DNA from: Oribacterium sp. oral taxon 102
GTDB taxonomy: Bacteria; Bacillota; Clostridia; Lachnospirales; Lachnospiraceae
Length of the DNA: 64,000 bases
Assembly (NCBI RefSeq): GCF_013394775.1
Contig: NZ_JABXYT010000001.1
Span: 1,192,501 to 1,256,500 of the forward strand
Direction: 5' to 3'
The notes beneath the pieces are model-generated. The model made no database searches and was not told the origin of the DNA. It saw nothing but the letters and a program-made list of their open reading frames with translations. Shown in pieces: positions 52,660 through 62,567 of this stretch. Made by a program: the position numbers and the translations under genes. The first letter of the stretch is position 1, and each line of letters starts with the position of its first letter.

Positions 52660-54723
52660 ATGGAGAAAAGAGCAGAACTAACGAAAGAGTTCTCGGAACG
52701 CTTGGAGAAGAATCTGGATGAGCTGAAGTGGCTCTATGCAGAGCTGTATCATAATGACGACAATGCCTTTCAGTATTTCCTTTCTATGCTCTCCCGGATG
52801 TACGAGACGCGTCCGGAGGAGCTTAGAGCACTGGATCGGGAGAGAGAGGCAGATCCGGGCTGGTATCGCGGCAACGATATGCTCGGGATGCTGATGTATA
52901 CGGGCTGCTTCGCAGGAAATCTCCGCGGTGTGCGGGAGCACCTTCCCTATATCAAGGAATCCGGTGTGAACTATGTTCATCTGATGCCTTTGCTCTCCAG
53001 TCCGAAGGGACGTTCGGACGGCGGCTATGCCGTTTCGGATTTCCGGCAGGTCGATCCGGAGCTTGGCACCATGGAGGAGCTCTCGGAGCTTGCGGCGGAC
53101 TGTCATAGGAACGGGATGAGTCTCTGTCTCGACTTCGTGATGAATCACACCTCGGAGGAGCACGAGTGGGCGAGACGGGCGCGCGGCGGGGAGAAGGAGT
53201 TTCAGGATCGATATTTCTTTTTCGATAACTGGAATATCCCGAACGCCTTCGAGGAGACTGTCCCGCAGGTATTCCCGCAGACCGCACCGGGGAATTTCAG
53301 CTGGTGCGAGGCGGTGCAGAAGGTAGTCATGACGACCTTCTATCCTTACCAATGGGATCTGAATTATAAAAACCCGACGGTATTCAACGATATGACGGAA
53401 AATATGCTTTTCCTCTGTAATCATGGAGTAGATATCATTCGTCTGGATGCCGTGCCCTATATATGGAAGACGCTTGGCACCAGCTGCCGGAACCTCCCGC
53501 AGGTGCATACGCTCGTCCGGATCATGCGGATGGCATCGGAGATCGTCTGTCCGGGAACACTGCTGCTCGGCGAGGTCGTGATGGAGCCCTCTAAGGTCGT
53601 TCCCTACTTCGGCACGGTGGAGAAGCCGGAGTGCCAGATGCTCTACAATGTCACGACGATGGCGACAACCTGGCATACGGTAGCGACGAGGGATGTGCGG
53701 CTGATGAAGCACCAGCTCGGACAGGTCTTCGCGCTTCCGAAGCAGTATACCTTCCTGAACTATTTGCGTTGTCATGATGATATCGGCTGGGGGCTGGATT
53801 ATGACTTCCTCCGGCAGTTTGGCATCGACGAGGTCGGGCACAAGCGTTTCCTGAATGACTTTTTCCGCGGCTACTTCTACGGCTCCGATGCGAGAGGGGA
53901 GCTGTACAATGATGACCCGCGCTTAGGGGATGCCCGTCTCTGCGGGACGACCGCCTCGCTCTGCGGCATCGAGGCGGCGGAGTACGAGGGGAATGCGTGG
54001 AAGCTGGATCGGGCGATCCGGCTCGACATCATGCTGCATGCCTTCCTGCTGACCCAGTCCGGTATTCCGGTGATCTATTCCGGAGATGAGATCGGACAGC
54101 TCAACGATTACGGCTATCATCACGATCCCTACAAGTGGGATGATTCGAGATACCTGCACAGGGGAAGCTTCTCCTGGGAGGCAGAACAGAGGCGGAAGGA
54201 GCCGGGAAGCAGAGAGGCGAGGATCTTTGACGCGCTCAGGAGGCTGGAAACCCTTCGGAGCACGCATCCGGTTTTCCTGTCCTCCGCGGATACCTGGGTG
54301 CTCGAAACCTACAATGACCATGTCCTAGGGATCGGCAGATATATTGAAGGGGAGAAGCTGGTAGCACTCTTCAACTTCGGAGAGCAGGATGAGACAGCAT
54401 GGGTCAACGAGCCGGAGGATTATATAGATCTCCTGACGGGTGCGCAGCGTCCGGCACGGGCGGTCGGTGTTCCTGCGTTTGACTTTGCATGGCTTCTGTG
54501 GAAGAGGGAGGAAGCGCCGGAGAAGCGGAAGCCCGCTGAGATGTCGGAAAGTAAGAAGTCCGGGCGGAAACAACGGAAAACAGAAATCCCCATAGAAGCG
54601 GAGAAAAGCGAAACAGAGAGACGGAAAGCAGAGAAACTGGCAGGATCGGAGGGCTCTGCACCTGTACGGCGGAGAACGAAGAAGACGGGACGCGCTGCTG
54701 GTTGTATCAAGGAGGAGGGCTGA
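52660..54723 (+). CDS. amylosucrase-like GH13 enzyme with charged C-terminal tail
   Basis: 687 residues. N-terminal helical domain then GH13 barrel: 'VNYVHLMPLLSSPKGRSDGG', 'LDFVMNHTSEEHEWA', nucleophile in 'GVDIIRLDAVPYIWKTLGTS', acid/base in 'LLLGEVVMEP', and 'YLRCHDDIGWGLDYDF'. Pattern and length to about residue 620 match amylosucrase (sucrose to glucan plus fructose) or sucrose hydrolase. The last 65 residues are a Lys/Arg/Glu-rich low-complexity tail absent from the family as I know it. The next gene starts 1 nt after its stop. Confidence 0.88.
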   Translation: MEKRAELTKEFSERLEKNLDELKWLYAELYHNDDNAFQYFLSMLSRMYETRPEELRALDREREADPGWYRGNDMLGMLMYTGCFAGNLRGVREHLPYIKESGVNYVHLMPLLSSPKGRSDGGYAVSDFRQVDPELGTMEELSELAADCHRNGMSLCLDFVMNHTSEEHEWARRARGGEKEFQDRYFFFDNWNIPNAFEETVPQVFPQTAPGNFSWCEAVQKVVMTTFYPYQWDLNYKNPTVFNDMTENMLFLCNHGVDIIRLDAVPYIWKTLGTSCRNLPQVHTLVRIMRMASEIVCPGTLLLGEVVMEPSKVVPYFGTVEKPECQMLYNVTTMATTWHTVATRDVRLMKHQLGQVFALPKQYTFLNYLRCHDDIGWGLDYDFLRQFGIDEVGHKRFLNDFFRGYFYGSDARGELYNDDPRLGDARLCGTTASLCGIEAAEYEGNAWKLDRAIRLDIMLHAFLLTQSGIPVIYSGDEIGQLNDYGYHHDPYKWDDSRYLHRGSFSWEAEQRRKEPGSREARIFDALRRLETLRSTHPVFLSSADTWVLETYNDHVLGIGRYIEGEKLVALFNFGEQDETAWVNEPEDYIDLLTGAQRPARAVGVPAFDFAWLLWKREEAPEKRKPAEMSESKKSGRKQRKTEIPIEAEKSETERRKAEKLAGSEGSAPVRRRTKKTGRAAGCIKEEG

Positions 54724-54724
54724 G

Positions 54725-55546
54725 ATGGGGAAGCTGATTTTTCTGGATATTGACGGGACGCTGACGGAAACGGGAACCAATACCCCTCCGGACTCTGCGG
54801 TGCGTGCAATGGCGCGGGCGCGGGAGAACGGACACCGGCTCTTCCTCTGCACCGGACGGAACCCGGACATGCTGCGCCCGCTGCTCCGTTATCCCTTCGA
54901 TGGGATGGTGGCGAGCTCCGGCGCTTATGTGAAGGTCGGAGAAACCGTGCTCTATGACCATCCGATCGCAGCGGAGACGCTGCGGCTTGCATTGGAAACC
55001 CTGCATCGGAACGGTGTATTCTGTACGATCGAGGGAACCGGCGGCGCCTTCGGTGATGCGGATCTGAAGGACTTCCTCAACGGCACGGAGGGAGGCAACT
55101 CCGAGATCGAGCGCTGGCGCAGGGTGCTTTCCGAGAACCTCGGCATCCGTCCGATGGCGGAGTATGCGGGACAGCCGATTCACAAGATTGTCATTATGGC
55201 ACGGGAGGCAGCGCAGCTCACGGAGTGCCGGCGTCTCTTGGAAAAGGACTTTCACTTCGTCCTGCAGGACGTCCCGGCGCACGGCTGTGTCAACGGGGAG
55301 ATCGTGAGCCGCGACTTCGACAAGGGGAAGGGCGTCCGACGGATCATAGAGTATCTGGATATGCCGCTTTCCGATACCATTGGCTTCGGGGACAGCATGA
55401 ACGACCTCGAAATGCTGGAAACAGTGGGCTATGCGGTCTGCATGGCGAACGGTTCTCCGGCGCTCAGGGAGCGTGCGGATTGGGTTTGTCCGGCGGTCAC
55501 GGAGGATGGCATTTATAAGGCATTCGAGAAGCTCGGGCTGCTGTAA
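54725..55546 (+). CDS. HAD-superfamily Cof-type phosphatase
   Basis: 273 residues. 'LIFLDIDGTLTETG' (DxDGT nucleophile), 'GHRLFLCTGRNPDM', cap domain, 'KGKGVRRIIEYLDMP' and 'IGFGDSMNDLEMLETVGYAV'. Dephosphorylates sugar phosphates or related substrates. Placed between amylosucrase and the PTS permease, where a sucrose-6-phosphate hydrolase would be expected. Confidence 0.88.
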   Translation: MGKLIFLDIDGTLTETGTNTPPDSAVRAMARARENGHRLFLCTGRNPDMLRPLLRYPFDGMVASSGAYVKVGETVLYDHPIAAETLRLALETLHRNGVFCTIEGTGGAFGDADLKDFLNGTEGGNSEIERWRRVLSENLGIRPMAEYAGQPIHKIVIMAREAAQLTECRRLLEKDFHFVLQDVPAHGCVNGEIVSRDFDKGKGVRRIIEYLDMPLSDTIGFGDSMNDLEMLETVGYAVCMANGSPALRERADWVCPAVTEDGIYKAFEKLGLL

Positions 55547-55649
55547 TGCCCGGGAGCGGCAGGAATGTTTGCTGCGTCATGCAGAAACAGATAAATGCAG
55601 GGAATCCCGGGGAGATGAGCCGGGAAATTCCTAAAAGGAGGGAAAGCTT

Positions 55650-57530
55650 ATGGCACTGGACTACAGGAAATGTGCGCAGGAGATCGTTGACCATATCGGC
55701 GGGCGGGACAATGTCGCACAGGCGGCACACTGCGCGACGAGGCTTAGGCTGGTTATCAAGGATAACAGCAAGGTGGACAAGACCTACCTGGACAATGTCG
55801 AGGGCGTGAAGGGAATGTTCGAGTCGAACGGGCAGCTGCAGCTCATCATCGGAACCGGAACCGTCAACAAGGTTTATGAGGAGTTTCTGGACATCACAGG
55901 GATGACGGCGGCGACGAAGGATGAGGTCAAGGCGGCGGCAGCCGCACGGCAGCCGCTCTGGAAAAGACTGCTGAAGCCGATCGGAGACGTGTTCGTACCG
56001 ATCCTGCCGGCGATCGTCGCCTCCGGACTGATGATGGGGCTGGTAGAGGCATTGGCGAAGATCCCGGGGCTGGGCTTCGCAGAATCGGACTGGTTCGCCT
56101 TCCTTGACATGGTGGCGAATACGGCGTTCGCCTATCTGCCGGTGATCGTGGCGGTTTCCGCCGCGCGTGTCTTCGGCGGCAATATCTTCCTCGGCGCGGT
56201 GATCGGGCTCCTGATGATCCATTCCGCTCTGACCAATGGCTGGAACGCGGCAAATGGCTATGATGTCTGGTATCTCTTCGGGAGGCTGCAGATCCTGCCG
56301 GATTATGCGCTTGGGCAGATCAATCAGCTCGGCTATCAGGGACATGTCATCCCTGTCATTCTCTCGGTCTTCTGCATGAGCAAGATCGAGAAGTGGTTCC
56401 ATGACCATGTTCCGGAGATGCTTGATCTCTTCATCACGCCGCTCTGTACGGTCATGCTCACGGCGCTGCTCACCTTTATGATTATCGGTCCGATCTTCTC
56501 CGGGCTCGAGACGGTGGTGCTGAATGCGGCGGAGCTGCTCGTACACAATCCGCTCGGCGCGATGGTAATGGGCGCGATCTATCCGGTGACCGTCGTGATG
56601 GGACTGCATCATATGTATAATGTGATCGAGGCCGGCATGCTCGCCTCCGTGGGGCTGAATACCTGGATGCCGATTGCCAGCGCGGCAAACTTCGCGCAGT
56701 TCGGCGCCTGCCTTGCGGTCGGCATCAAGACCAGAAACCAGAAGACCAGAAGCATCGCAGTGCCCTCCGCGCTGTCCGCCTCTCTCGGCATCACCGAGCC
56801 GGCGATCTTCGGTGTCAATATGCGCTTCTATAAGCCCTTTGTGGCGGGCATGGCGGGCGGTGCGCTCGGCGCACTCTTCGGCGCTTTCATGGGACTCGGC
56901 GCAACCGCCTACGGCGTAACCGGTATTCCAGGCTACCTCACGATCAACCGGCCGCTGCTGTACACGATCCTTCTCGCGATTTCCGGCGGGGCAGCCTTCG
57001 CGGCGGCATGGTTCCTCTTCCGTGAAGACGGCGCTGCGGCTTCGACTTCCGTTCCTGCGGCATCCGCTCCGGCAGAGACGCCGAAGGAGGAGCGTTTCAT
57101 CGGGGAAGCCGTGATCCGCTGTGAGGCGGGGACGGTAGCGGCGCCGGTGAAAGGGCAGCGCGTGAAGCAGGAGGATATCCCGGACGAGACCTTCGCGCAG
57201 GGCATCCTCGGCGCGGGACTCGGCATCCGGCCGGAGGAGGGTGTAGTTTACGCACCCTATGACGGCACGATCTCATCTGTTGCGGAGTCGAAGCACGCGA
57301 TCGGCATCAGCGGCAATGGAGATATGGAGCTGCTGATTCATGTCGGCATTGACACCGTGGCGATGAACGGGGACGGCTTCGAGCCGCTGGTTTCCGAGGG
57401 AGACAGCGTGAAGCTCGGGCAGCCGGTTCTCCGCTTCTCCAGGGAGAAGATCAGGGCGGCGGGGCACCCGGATCTGGTTGTCGTGCTGCTGACCAATTCG
57501 GATGATTATTCGAACGTAGAAGTCTGTTGA
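55650..57530 (+). CDS. PTS sucrose/beta-glucoside transporter EIIBCA
   Basis: 626 residues. EIIB at 1-90 with phospho-Cys in 'AAHCATRLRLVIKD'; EIIC about 110-460 with ten helices and 'SLGITEPAIFGVNMRFYKPF'; EIIA about 485-626 with 'MELLIHVGIDTVAMNGDGFE' (phospho-His). Imports and phosphorylates the sugar. Neighbouring fructokinase and amylosucrase favour sucrose. GGAGGG before the ATG. Confidence 0.9.
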   Translation: MALDYRKCAQEIVDHIGGRDNVAQAAHCATRLRLVIKDNSKVDKTYLDNVEGVKGMFESNGQLQLIIGTGTVNKVYEEFLDITGMTAATKDEVKAAAAARQPLWKRLLKPIGDVFVPILPAIVASGLMMGLVEALAKIPGLGFAESDWFAFLDMVANTAFAYLPVIVAVSAARVFGGNIFLGAVIGLLMIHSALTNGWNAANGYDVWYLFGRLQILPDYALGQINQLGYQGHVIPVILSVFCMSKIEKWFHDHVPEMLDLFITPLCTVMLTALLTFMIIGPIFSGLETVVLNAAELLVHNPLGAMVMGAIYPVTVVMGLHHMYNVIEAGMLASVGLNTWMPIASAANFAQFGACLAVGIKTRNQKTRSIAVPSALSASLGITEPAIFGVNMRFYKPFVAGMAGGALGALFGAFMGLGATAYGVTGIPGYLTINRPLLYTILLAISGGAAFAAAWFLFREDGAAASTSVPAASAPAETPKEERFIGEAVIRCEAGTVAAPVKGQRVKQEDIPDETFAQGILGAGLGIRPEEGVVYAPYDGTISSVAESKHAIGISGNGDMELLIHVGIDTVAMNGDGFEPLVSEGDSVKLGQPVLRFSREKIRAAGHPDLVVVLLTNSDDYSNVEVC

Positions 57531-57564
57531 TAAAAATAAAACAATAGAATAGAAGGAGAAAATC

Positions 57565-57822
57565 ATGAGAGAATTCAACTATACGATTACTGACCCGAAT
57601 GGCATTCACGCACGTCCGGCAGGCTTGCTCGTCAAGCAGCTCAAGACCTTCGCGAGCTCTGTGACAATCTTCAAGGGAGATAAGAATGTGGATATGAAGA
57701 AGCTGCTTGCGCTGATGGGACTCGGCGTGAAGCAGGGGGATACGGTCACGATTAAGGTAGAGGGGGAGGATGAAGAGGCCTGCGCGGCGGCGCTTGAGAA
57801 GTTCCTGAAGGAAACCTTCTGA
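57565..57822 (+). CDS. ptsH: HPr with Ser46 replaced by Lys
   Basis: 85 residues. 'DPNGIHARPAGLLVKQLKTF' contains the phospho-His15 motif. Aligning 'NVDMKKLLALMGLGVKQGD' with B. subtilis HPr puts Lys at position 46, so HPr kinase cannot phosphorylate it. Between the sugar permease and Enzyme I genes, so it is the transport-phosphorelay HPr of this operon. Confidence 0.92.
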   Translation: MREFNYTITDPNGIHARPAGLLVKQLKTFASSVTIFKGDKNVDMKKLLALMGLGVKQGDTVTIKVEGEDEEACAAALEKFLKETF

Positions 57823-57892
57823 ATCATTGCTTGGCGTCGCATCGCATAGCGGCGTGGCGCGGAACGTATCGTTCCGATTATAAGGAGGCAGT

Positions 57893-59545
57893 ATGCAGGT
57901 AGTTACCGGGAAAAGCGTTTTAAATGGAATTGCCATCGGGAAGATCAAGGTATACAAGGCGCCGAAGCTGGAGATCAGCGAGAGCCTGATCGAGGATACA
58001 GAGGGAGAGCTGAAACGCTTCGACAGCGCCAGAGAGAGGGCGATCGAGCAGCAGAATGCCCTCTATGAGAAGGCATTGATCGATGCCGGAGAGGACAGTG
58101 CAGAGGTCTTCTCCGTACACGCGATGATGCTGGAGGACGATGACCTGCTGGACGCGACGAATGAGATCATCAGGAGCCAGAGGCATACGGCGGAATATGC
58201 GGTCAAGGTCGCCTTCGATAATCAGGCGAAGGTCTTCGCGGAGATGGAAGATCCGTATATGAGGGAGAGGGCGGCGGATATCTATGACATCGAACAGGCG
58301 GTGCTCAGCAATCTATTCGGCATCAACACGGATGTTCTGCAGGGGACGGAGCCGTGCATCCTCGCAGCGCGGGATCTGACGCCCTCTGAGACGGTGCGTC
58401 TGGACAAGTCGCTGCTGCTCGGCATCATTACGAAGGAGGGCTCTCTCAACAGCCATACGGCGATCCTCGCACGCTCCATGGGTATCCCCGCGCTGGTGCA
58501 GTGCAGGGATGCCTGCGAGGACTGGGACGGAATGGATGCCATCATTGATGGCTACAATTCCTGTGTCTATATCGAGCCGACGGAGGATCTCGCGAAATCG
58601 CTTCGGAAGCGGAAGGACAAGGATACCAAGCAGAGGGCGCTCCTGCAGGAGCTGAAGGGCAAGTCCAATACGACGATCGACGGCAGGACGATACAGGTCT
58701 ATGCCAATATCGGCGGACCGTCCGATATCGGGCTTGTTCAGCAGAATGACGCCGGCGGTGTCGGACTGTTCCGCTCGGAGTTCGTGTATCTGAACGCGCG
58801 GGATTATCCGACGGAGGAGGAGCAGTTCAATGCCTATCGGCTCGCGGTGGAGACGCTGGCGCCGAAGCAGGTTATCATCCGTACCTGTGACATCGGCGCG
58901 GACAAGCAGGTAGAGTATATGAATATGGTGAAGGAGGAGAATCCGGCGCTGGGCGTCCGCGCGATCCGGATCTGTCTGAGTCGGAAGGACTTCTTCAAGA
59001 CGCAGCTTCGGGCGCTGCTCCGTGCCTCCGCCTACGGGAACCTCGGCATTATGTTTCCGATGATCATTTCCCGGAGAGAGCTTCGGGAGTGCAAGGAAAT
59101 CCTCGCGGAGTGTGCGGAGGAGCTGCAGAAGCAGGGTATGAAGATCGGAAGCTATGCGATCGGGGTCATGATTGAGACGCCTGCCGCGGTTATGATCGCG
59201 GACGAGCTGGCGGAGGAGTGTGATTTCTTCTCTATTGGCACCAACGACCTCACACAGTATACACTGGCGATCGACCGGCAGAACGCGGGATTGGATCCGT
59301 TCCTGGATACGCATCATCCGGCGGTGCTCCGAGAAATCAAGATGACAATCGATGCCGGACACCGCCATGGAATATGGGTGGGGATCTGCGGAGAGCTGGG
59401 CGCTGACCTTGCGCTCACGGAGACCTTCCTCCGGATGGGGATCGACGAGCTGTCCGTGAATCCGGTTTCCATCCTGCCGCTCCGGAAGATTATCCGGGGG
59501 ATTGATCTCAGCAAGGCTCCGGCGGAGCGGACGCCGGAGGAGTAA
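57893..59545 (+). CDS. ptsI: PTS Enzyme I
   Basis: 550 residues. Phospho-His in 'GSLNSHTAILARSMGIPALV', PEP site 'GVGLFRSEFVYLNARDYPTE', 'SIGTNDLTQYTLAIDRQNAG', catalytic Cys in 'WVGICGELGAD'. Takes phosphate from PEP and passes it to HPr. Short C-terminal 'APAERTPEE' tail. Confidence 0.96.
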   Translation: MQVVTGKSVLNGIAIGKIKVYKAPKLEISESLIEDTEGELKRFDSARERAIEQQNALYEKALIDAGEDSAEVFSVHAMMLEDDDLLDATNEIIRSQRHTAEYAVKVAFDNQAKVFAEMEDPYMRERAADIYDIEQAVLSNLFGINTDVLQGTEPCILAARDLTPSETVRLDKSLLLGIITKEGSLNSHTAILARSMGIPALVQCRDACEDWDGMDAIIDGYNSCVYIEPTEDLAKSLRKRKDKDTKQRALLQELKGKSNTTIDGRTIQVYANIGGPSDIGLVQQNDAGGVGLFRSEFVYLNARDYPTEEEQFNAYRLAVETLAPKQVIIRTCDIGADKQVEYMNMVKEENPALGVRAIRICLSRKDFFKTQLRALLRASAYGNLGIMFPMIISRRELRECKEILAECAEELQKQGMKIGSYAIGVMIETPAAVMIADELAEECDFFSIGTNDLTQYTLAIDRQNAGLDPFLDTHHPAVLREIKMTIDAGHRHGIWVGICGELGADLALTETFLRMGIDELSVNPVSILPLRKIIRGIDLSKAPAERTPEE

Positions 59546-59551
59546 GAGATG

Positions 59552-59584
59552 CCCGAAGCAGACGGCTGTCTGCTTCGGGTTTTC
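59552..59584 (+). terminator. terminator after ptsI
   Basis: CCCGAAGCAGAC-GGCT-GTCTGCTTCGGG then TTTTC; ends the sucrose/PTS operon. Confidence 0.88.
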
Positions 59585-59612
59585 TGAAGAAATGCGGAAA
59601 GCGAGGAAAAAA

Positions 59613-60806
59613 ATGGACTATAACAAAGCGGCGCTTTGGCTGCATGAGGAGAATCGGGGGAAGATTGCTGTCAAGGCGAAGGTCTCTGTGAGGACGAGAG
59701 AGGAGCTCTCTGTCGCGTACACGCCGGGCGTCGCGGAGCCATGCCGGCGTATCCGGGATGAGAGGGAGGAGGTCTACCGTTATACGGCGAAGGGCAATCT
59801 GGTGGCAGTGGTCACCGACGGGACGGCGGTGCTCGGGCTCGGGGACATCGGTCCGGAGGCGGCGATGCCGGTAATGGAGGGCAAGGCACTGCTTTTCAAG
59901 GAATTTGCGGATATCGATGCCTTTCCGATCTGTCTCGACACGAAGGACACGGAGGAGATCATCCGGACGGTAAAATATCTCGCGCCGACCTTCGGCGGCA
60001 TCAATCTGGAGGACATCTCCGCGCCGCGCTGCTTCGAGATCGAGCGGCGGCTCCGGGAGGAGCTGGATATTCCGGTATTTCATGATGACCAGCATGGCAC
60101 GGCAATCGTGGTCGCGGCAGGACTTCTGGGTGCGCTCCGGCTCGTGAGAAAGGAGCTTTCGGGCGTAAAGGCGGTCATCAACGGCGCCGGGAGCGCAGGG
60201 CTCTCCATTGCGAAGCTTCTGCTCCGTCTGGGGATCGGTGATGTGGTGCTGGTGGATCGGCAGGGCACGCTTGCGGTCGGTGAGGAATGGATGAATGCAG
60301 CGCAGGCAGAGATGGCGGCGCGTACCAATCGGGAGCAGCTTCGCGGCGGGCTTTCGGAGGCGATCTGCGGGAAAGATATCTTCATCGGGGTCTCTGCGCC
60401 GAATGTCCTCCGCGCAGAGATGGTAGCTTCGATGCATTCAGATGCGATTGTATTTGCGATGGCGAATCCGATGCCGGAGATCCTGCCGGAGGAGGCAAAG
60501 CGGGGCGGCGCACGGGTGGTCGCGACCGGAAGATCCGACTTCCCGAACCAGATCAATAACGTCCTGGTATTCCCGGGTATTTTCCGGGGAGCGCTGGATG
60601 CGCGGGCGCAGGATATCACAGAGGAGATGAAGATCGCTGCGGTCAATGCGATCGCCGGGATTATCCCCGAGGAGGAGCTGCGGGAGGACTACATCATCCC
60701 CGGAGTCTTCGATAAGCGGGTCGTTAAGGCGGTTTCGGAGGCAGTCGCGCGGGCGGCTGTCGAGGGGCAGTCGCACCCGCCTATGCAGGGCGGCTCTCGC
60801 CTTTGA
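59613..60806 (+). CDS. NAD(P)-dependent malic enzyme
   Basis: 397 residues from ATG 59613 (AGCGAGGAAA upstream); the open frame further up crosses the terminator and is rejected. '[18 protein letters not shown]', '[20 protein letters not shown]', Rossmann '[20 protein letters not shown]', '[20 protein letters not shown]', '[20 protein letters not shown]'. Converts malate to pyruvate and CO2; the short bacterial form. Confidence 0.94.
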   Translation: MDYNKAALWLHEENRGKIAVKAKVSVRTREELSVAYTPGVAEPCRRIRDEREEVYRYTAKGNLVAVVTDGTAVLGLGDIGPEAAMPVMEGKALLFKEFADIDAFPICLDTKDTEEIIRTVKYLAPTFGGINLEDISAPRCFEIERRLREELDIPVFHDDQHGTAIVVAAGLLGALRLVRKELSGVKAVINGAGSAGLSIAKLLLRLGIGDVVLVDRQGTLAVGEEWMNAAQAEMAARTNREQLRGGLSEAICGKDIFIGVSAPNVLRAEMVASMHSDAIVFAMANPMPEILPEEAKRGGARVVATGRSDFPNQINNVLVFPGIFRGALDARAQDITEEMKIAAVNAIAGIIPEEELREDYIIPGVFDKRVVKAVSEAVARAAVEGQSHPPMQGGSRL

Positions 60807-60881
60807 ATTGCGCCCCGGCTGAAAATATGTTATAAAAAACAAATGCCATACAGGATGTTTACTGCGGTAAAGGAACGGGAA

Positions 60882-62558
60882 ATGAGAACGAAACGACTGG
60901 GAGATATGCTGGTTGAGCTGCATCTGATCACCGAGGAGCAGCTGCTCACGGCGCTGCAGCTGCAAAAGAAGGAGGGGGACCGCCTCGGCTCCACGCTGGT
61001 GAAGCACCATTATATCACCGAGGAGCAGCTGATCGATACGCTGCGCATCCAGCTCGGCATCGACTACATCGACCTGAGCAAGCTGGACATCGCGCCGGAG
61101 CTGTCCCGGCTGATCCCGAGGGCGCTGGCGACGCGGGAGAAGATCGTCCCGGTGCGGGTCGTCAAGGACACGCTCTACCTCGCCATGGCGGATCCGATGA
61201 ACTTCATGGCGCAGGAGGAGGCGGCGCGAACCTCGAAGAAGCGGATCATTCCGATGATCGGCTCGCTGGCGGCAGTGGAGCATTCCATCAGCGCGCTCTA
61301 CGGCAATGAGGGCGCGGCGGAGGCAATGGCGCAGATGCGCGCGGCGGCGGGCATCACGGAGGACGCGGTGACACCGGCGGAGACGGCGGGTGAGCAGGAG
61401 AATGCGCCGACGATCCGGCTGGTGAATTCCATCATTGAACGCGCTTATGCGGAGAATGCTTCCGACATTCACTTCGAGCCGAGCGAGACGGACATGGCGA
61501 TCAGGATGCGTATCGACGGCAGGCTGCATCGCATCCTGACGATTCCGAGAAACTTACAGGATTCTGTCATTTCCCGTCTGAAGATTATGTCCCGTCTGAA
61601 TATCGTCGAGCGGCGGGTTCCGCAGGACGGGCGTGCGCGCGCGCAGGTGAACGGGCGGCAGCTCGACCTGCGCGTTTCGACGCTGCCGGAGATTCATGGA
61701 GAGAAGATCGTGATCCGGCTCCTGCGGCGGGACGGCGCACAGCTCAATCGCCGCGGTGTCGGACTGCCTGCGGCAGAGGATGAGAAGCTCAATAAGCTGC
61801 TGAGCCTGCGCGCAGGGGTTATCCTGATCGTGGGACCGACCGGCTCCGGCAAGTCCAGCACGATGTATGCATTGGTGAATGAGCTCCTGTCTGAGAGTAC
61901 GAATCTGATCACGCTGGAGGATCCGGTCGAGTATCATATCAAGGGTGCAACGCAGGTGCAGATCAATGAAAAGGTGGGGCTCAGCTTCGCCTCCGGGCTC
62001 CGTGCCATCCTCCGGCAGGATCCGGACATCATCTGTGTCGGCGAGATTCGGGACGGAGAGACGGCGGAGATTGCGATGCGTGCGGCGATGACGGGGCATC
62101 TCGTTATTACGACGATCCATACAGAGGATGCCGTTTCGGCGATCGACCGGCTGAAGGACATGGGCGTCGCACCGTATCTGATTTCCGCGGGCGTGCGCGG
62201 CATCATTTCCCAGAGACTGCTCCGCAGGATCTGCCCGAACTGCAGGGAAGAGTATGTCCCGGAGGAGGAAGCGCTTCGCTATTCCGGTCTGCAGCTGCGG
62301 CGGGATCGGATCTATTACCATGGGAGAGGCTGTGACCATTGCTTCCATACCGGCTATCGCGGACGGATCGGAGACTTCGAGCTCCTCCTGATGAATGACG
62401 CGCTGTGCCGCTGCATCAGCTCCGGGGGGGATAAGCAGGAGTTCCGGCGGCTGGCGAGGGAGACGGGCTATGTTACGATGCTGGAAAATGCGGAGCGGCT
62501 TGTCACAGAGGGGATTACAACAGTAGAGGAAGTTGCGGGGACGCTTACGGAGGTCTGA
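60882..62558 (+). CDS. pilB: type IV pilus extension ATPase PilB/GspE
   Basis: 558 residues from ATG 60882 after AAAGGA; an earlier ATG lacks a site. N-terminal MshEN domain ('RLGDMLVELHLITEEQLLTA'), then 'IVGPTGSGKSSTMYALVNEL', 'LRQDPDIICVGEIRDGETAE' and the zinc tetracysteine 'CPNCREEY'...'GCDHC'. Powers pilus assembly. First gene of a pilB-pilT-pilC run. Confidence 0.93.
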   Translation: MRTKRLGDMLVELHLITEEQLLTALQLQKKEGDRLGSTLVKHHYITEEQLIDTLRIQLGIDYIDLSKLDIAPELSRLIPRALATREKIVPVRVVKDTLYLAMADPMNFMAQEEAARTSKKRIIPMIGSLAAVEHSISALYGNEGAAEAMAQMRAAAGITEDAVTPAETAGEQENAPTIRLVNSIIERAYAENASDIHFEPSETDMAIRMRIDGRLHRILTIPRNLQDSVISRLKIMSRLNIVERRVPQDGRARAQVNGRQLDLRVSTLPEIHGEKIVIRLLRRDGAQLNRRGVGLPAAEDEKLNKLLSLRAGVILIVGPTGSGKSSTMYALVNELLSESTNLITLEDPVEYHIKGATQVQINEKVGLSFASGLRAILRQDPDIICVGEIRDGETAEIAMRAAMTGHLVITTIHTEDAVSAIDRLKDMGVAPYLISAGVRGIISQRLLRRICPNCREEYVPEEEALRYSGLQLRRDRIYYHGRGCDHCFHTGYRGRIGDFELLLMNDALCRCISSGGDKQEFRRLARETGYVTMLENAERLVTEGITTVEEVAGTLTEV

Positions 62559-62567
62559 GGAGAGGGA

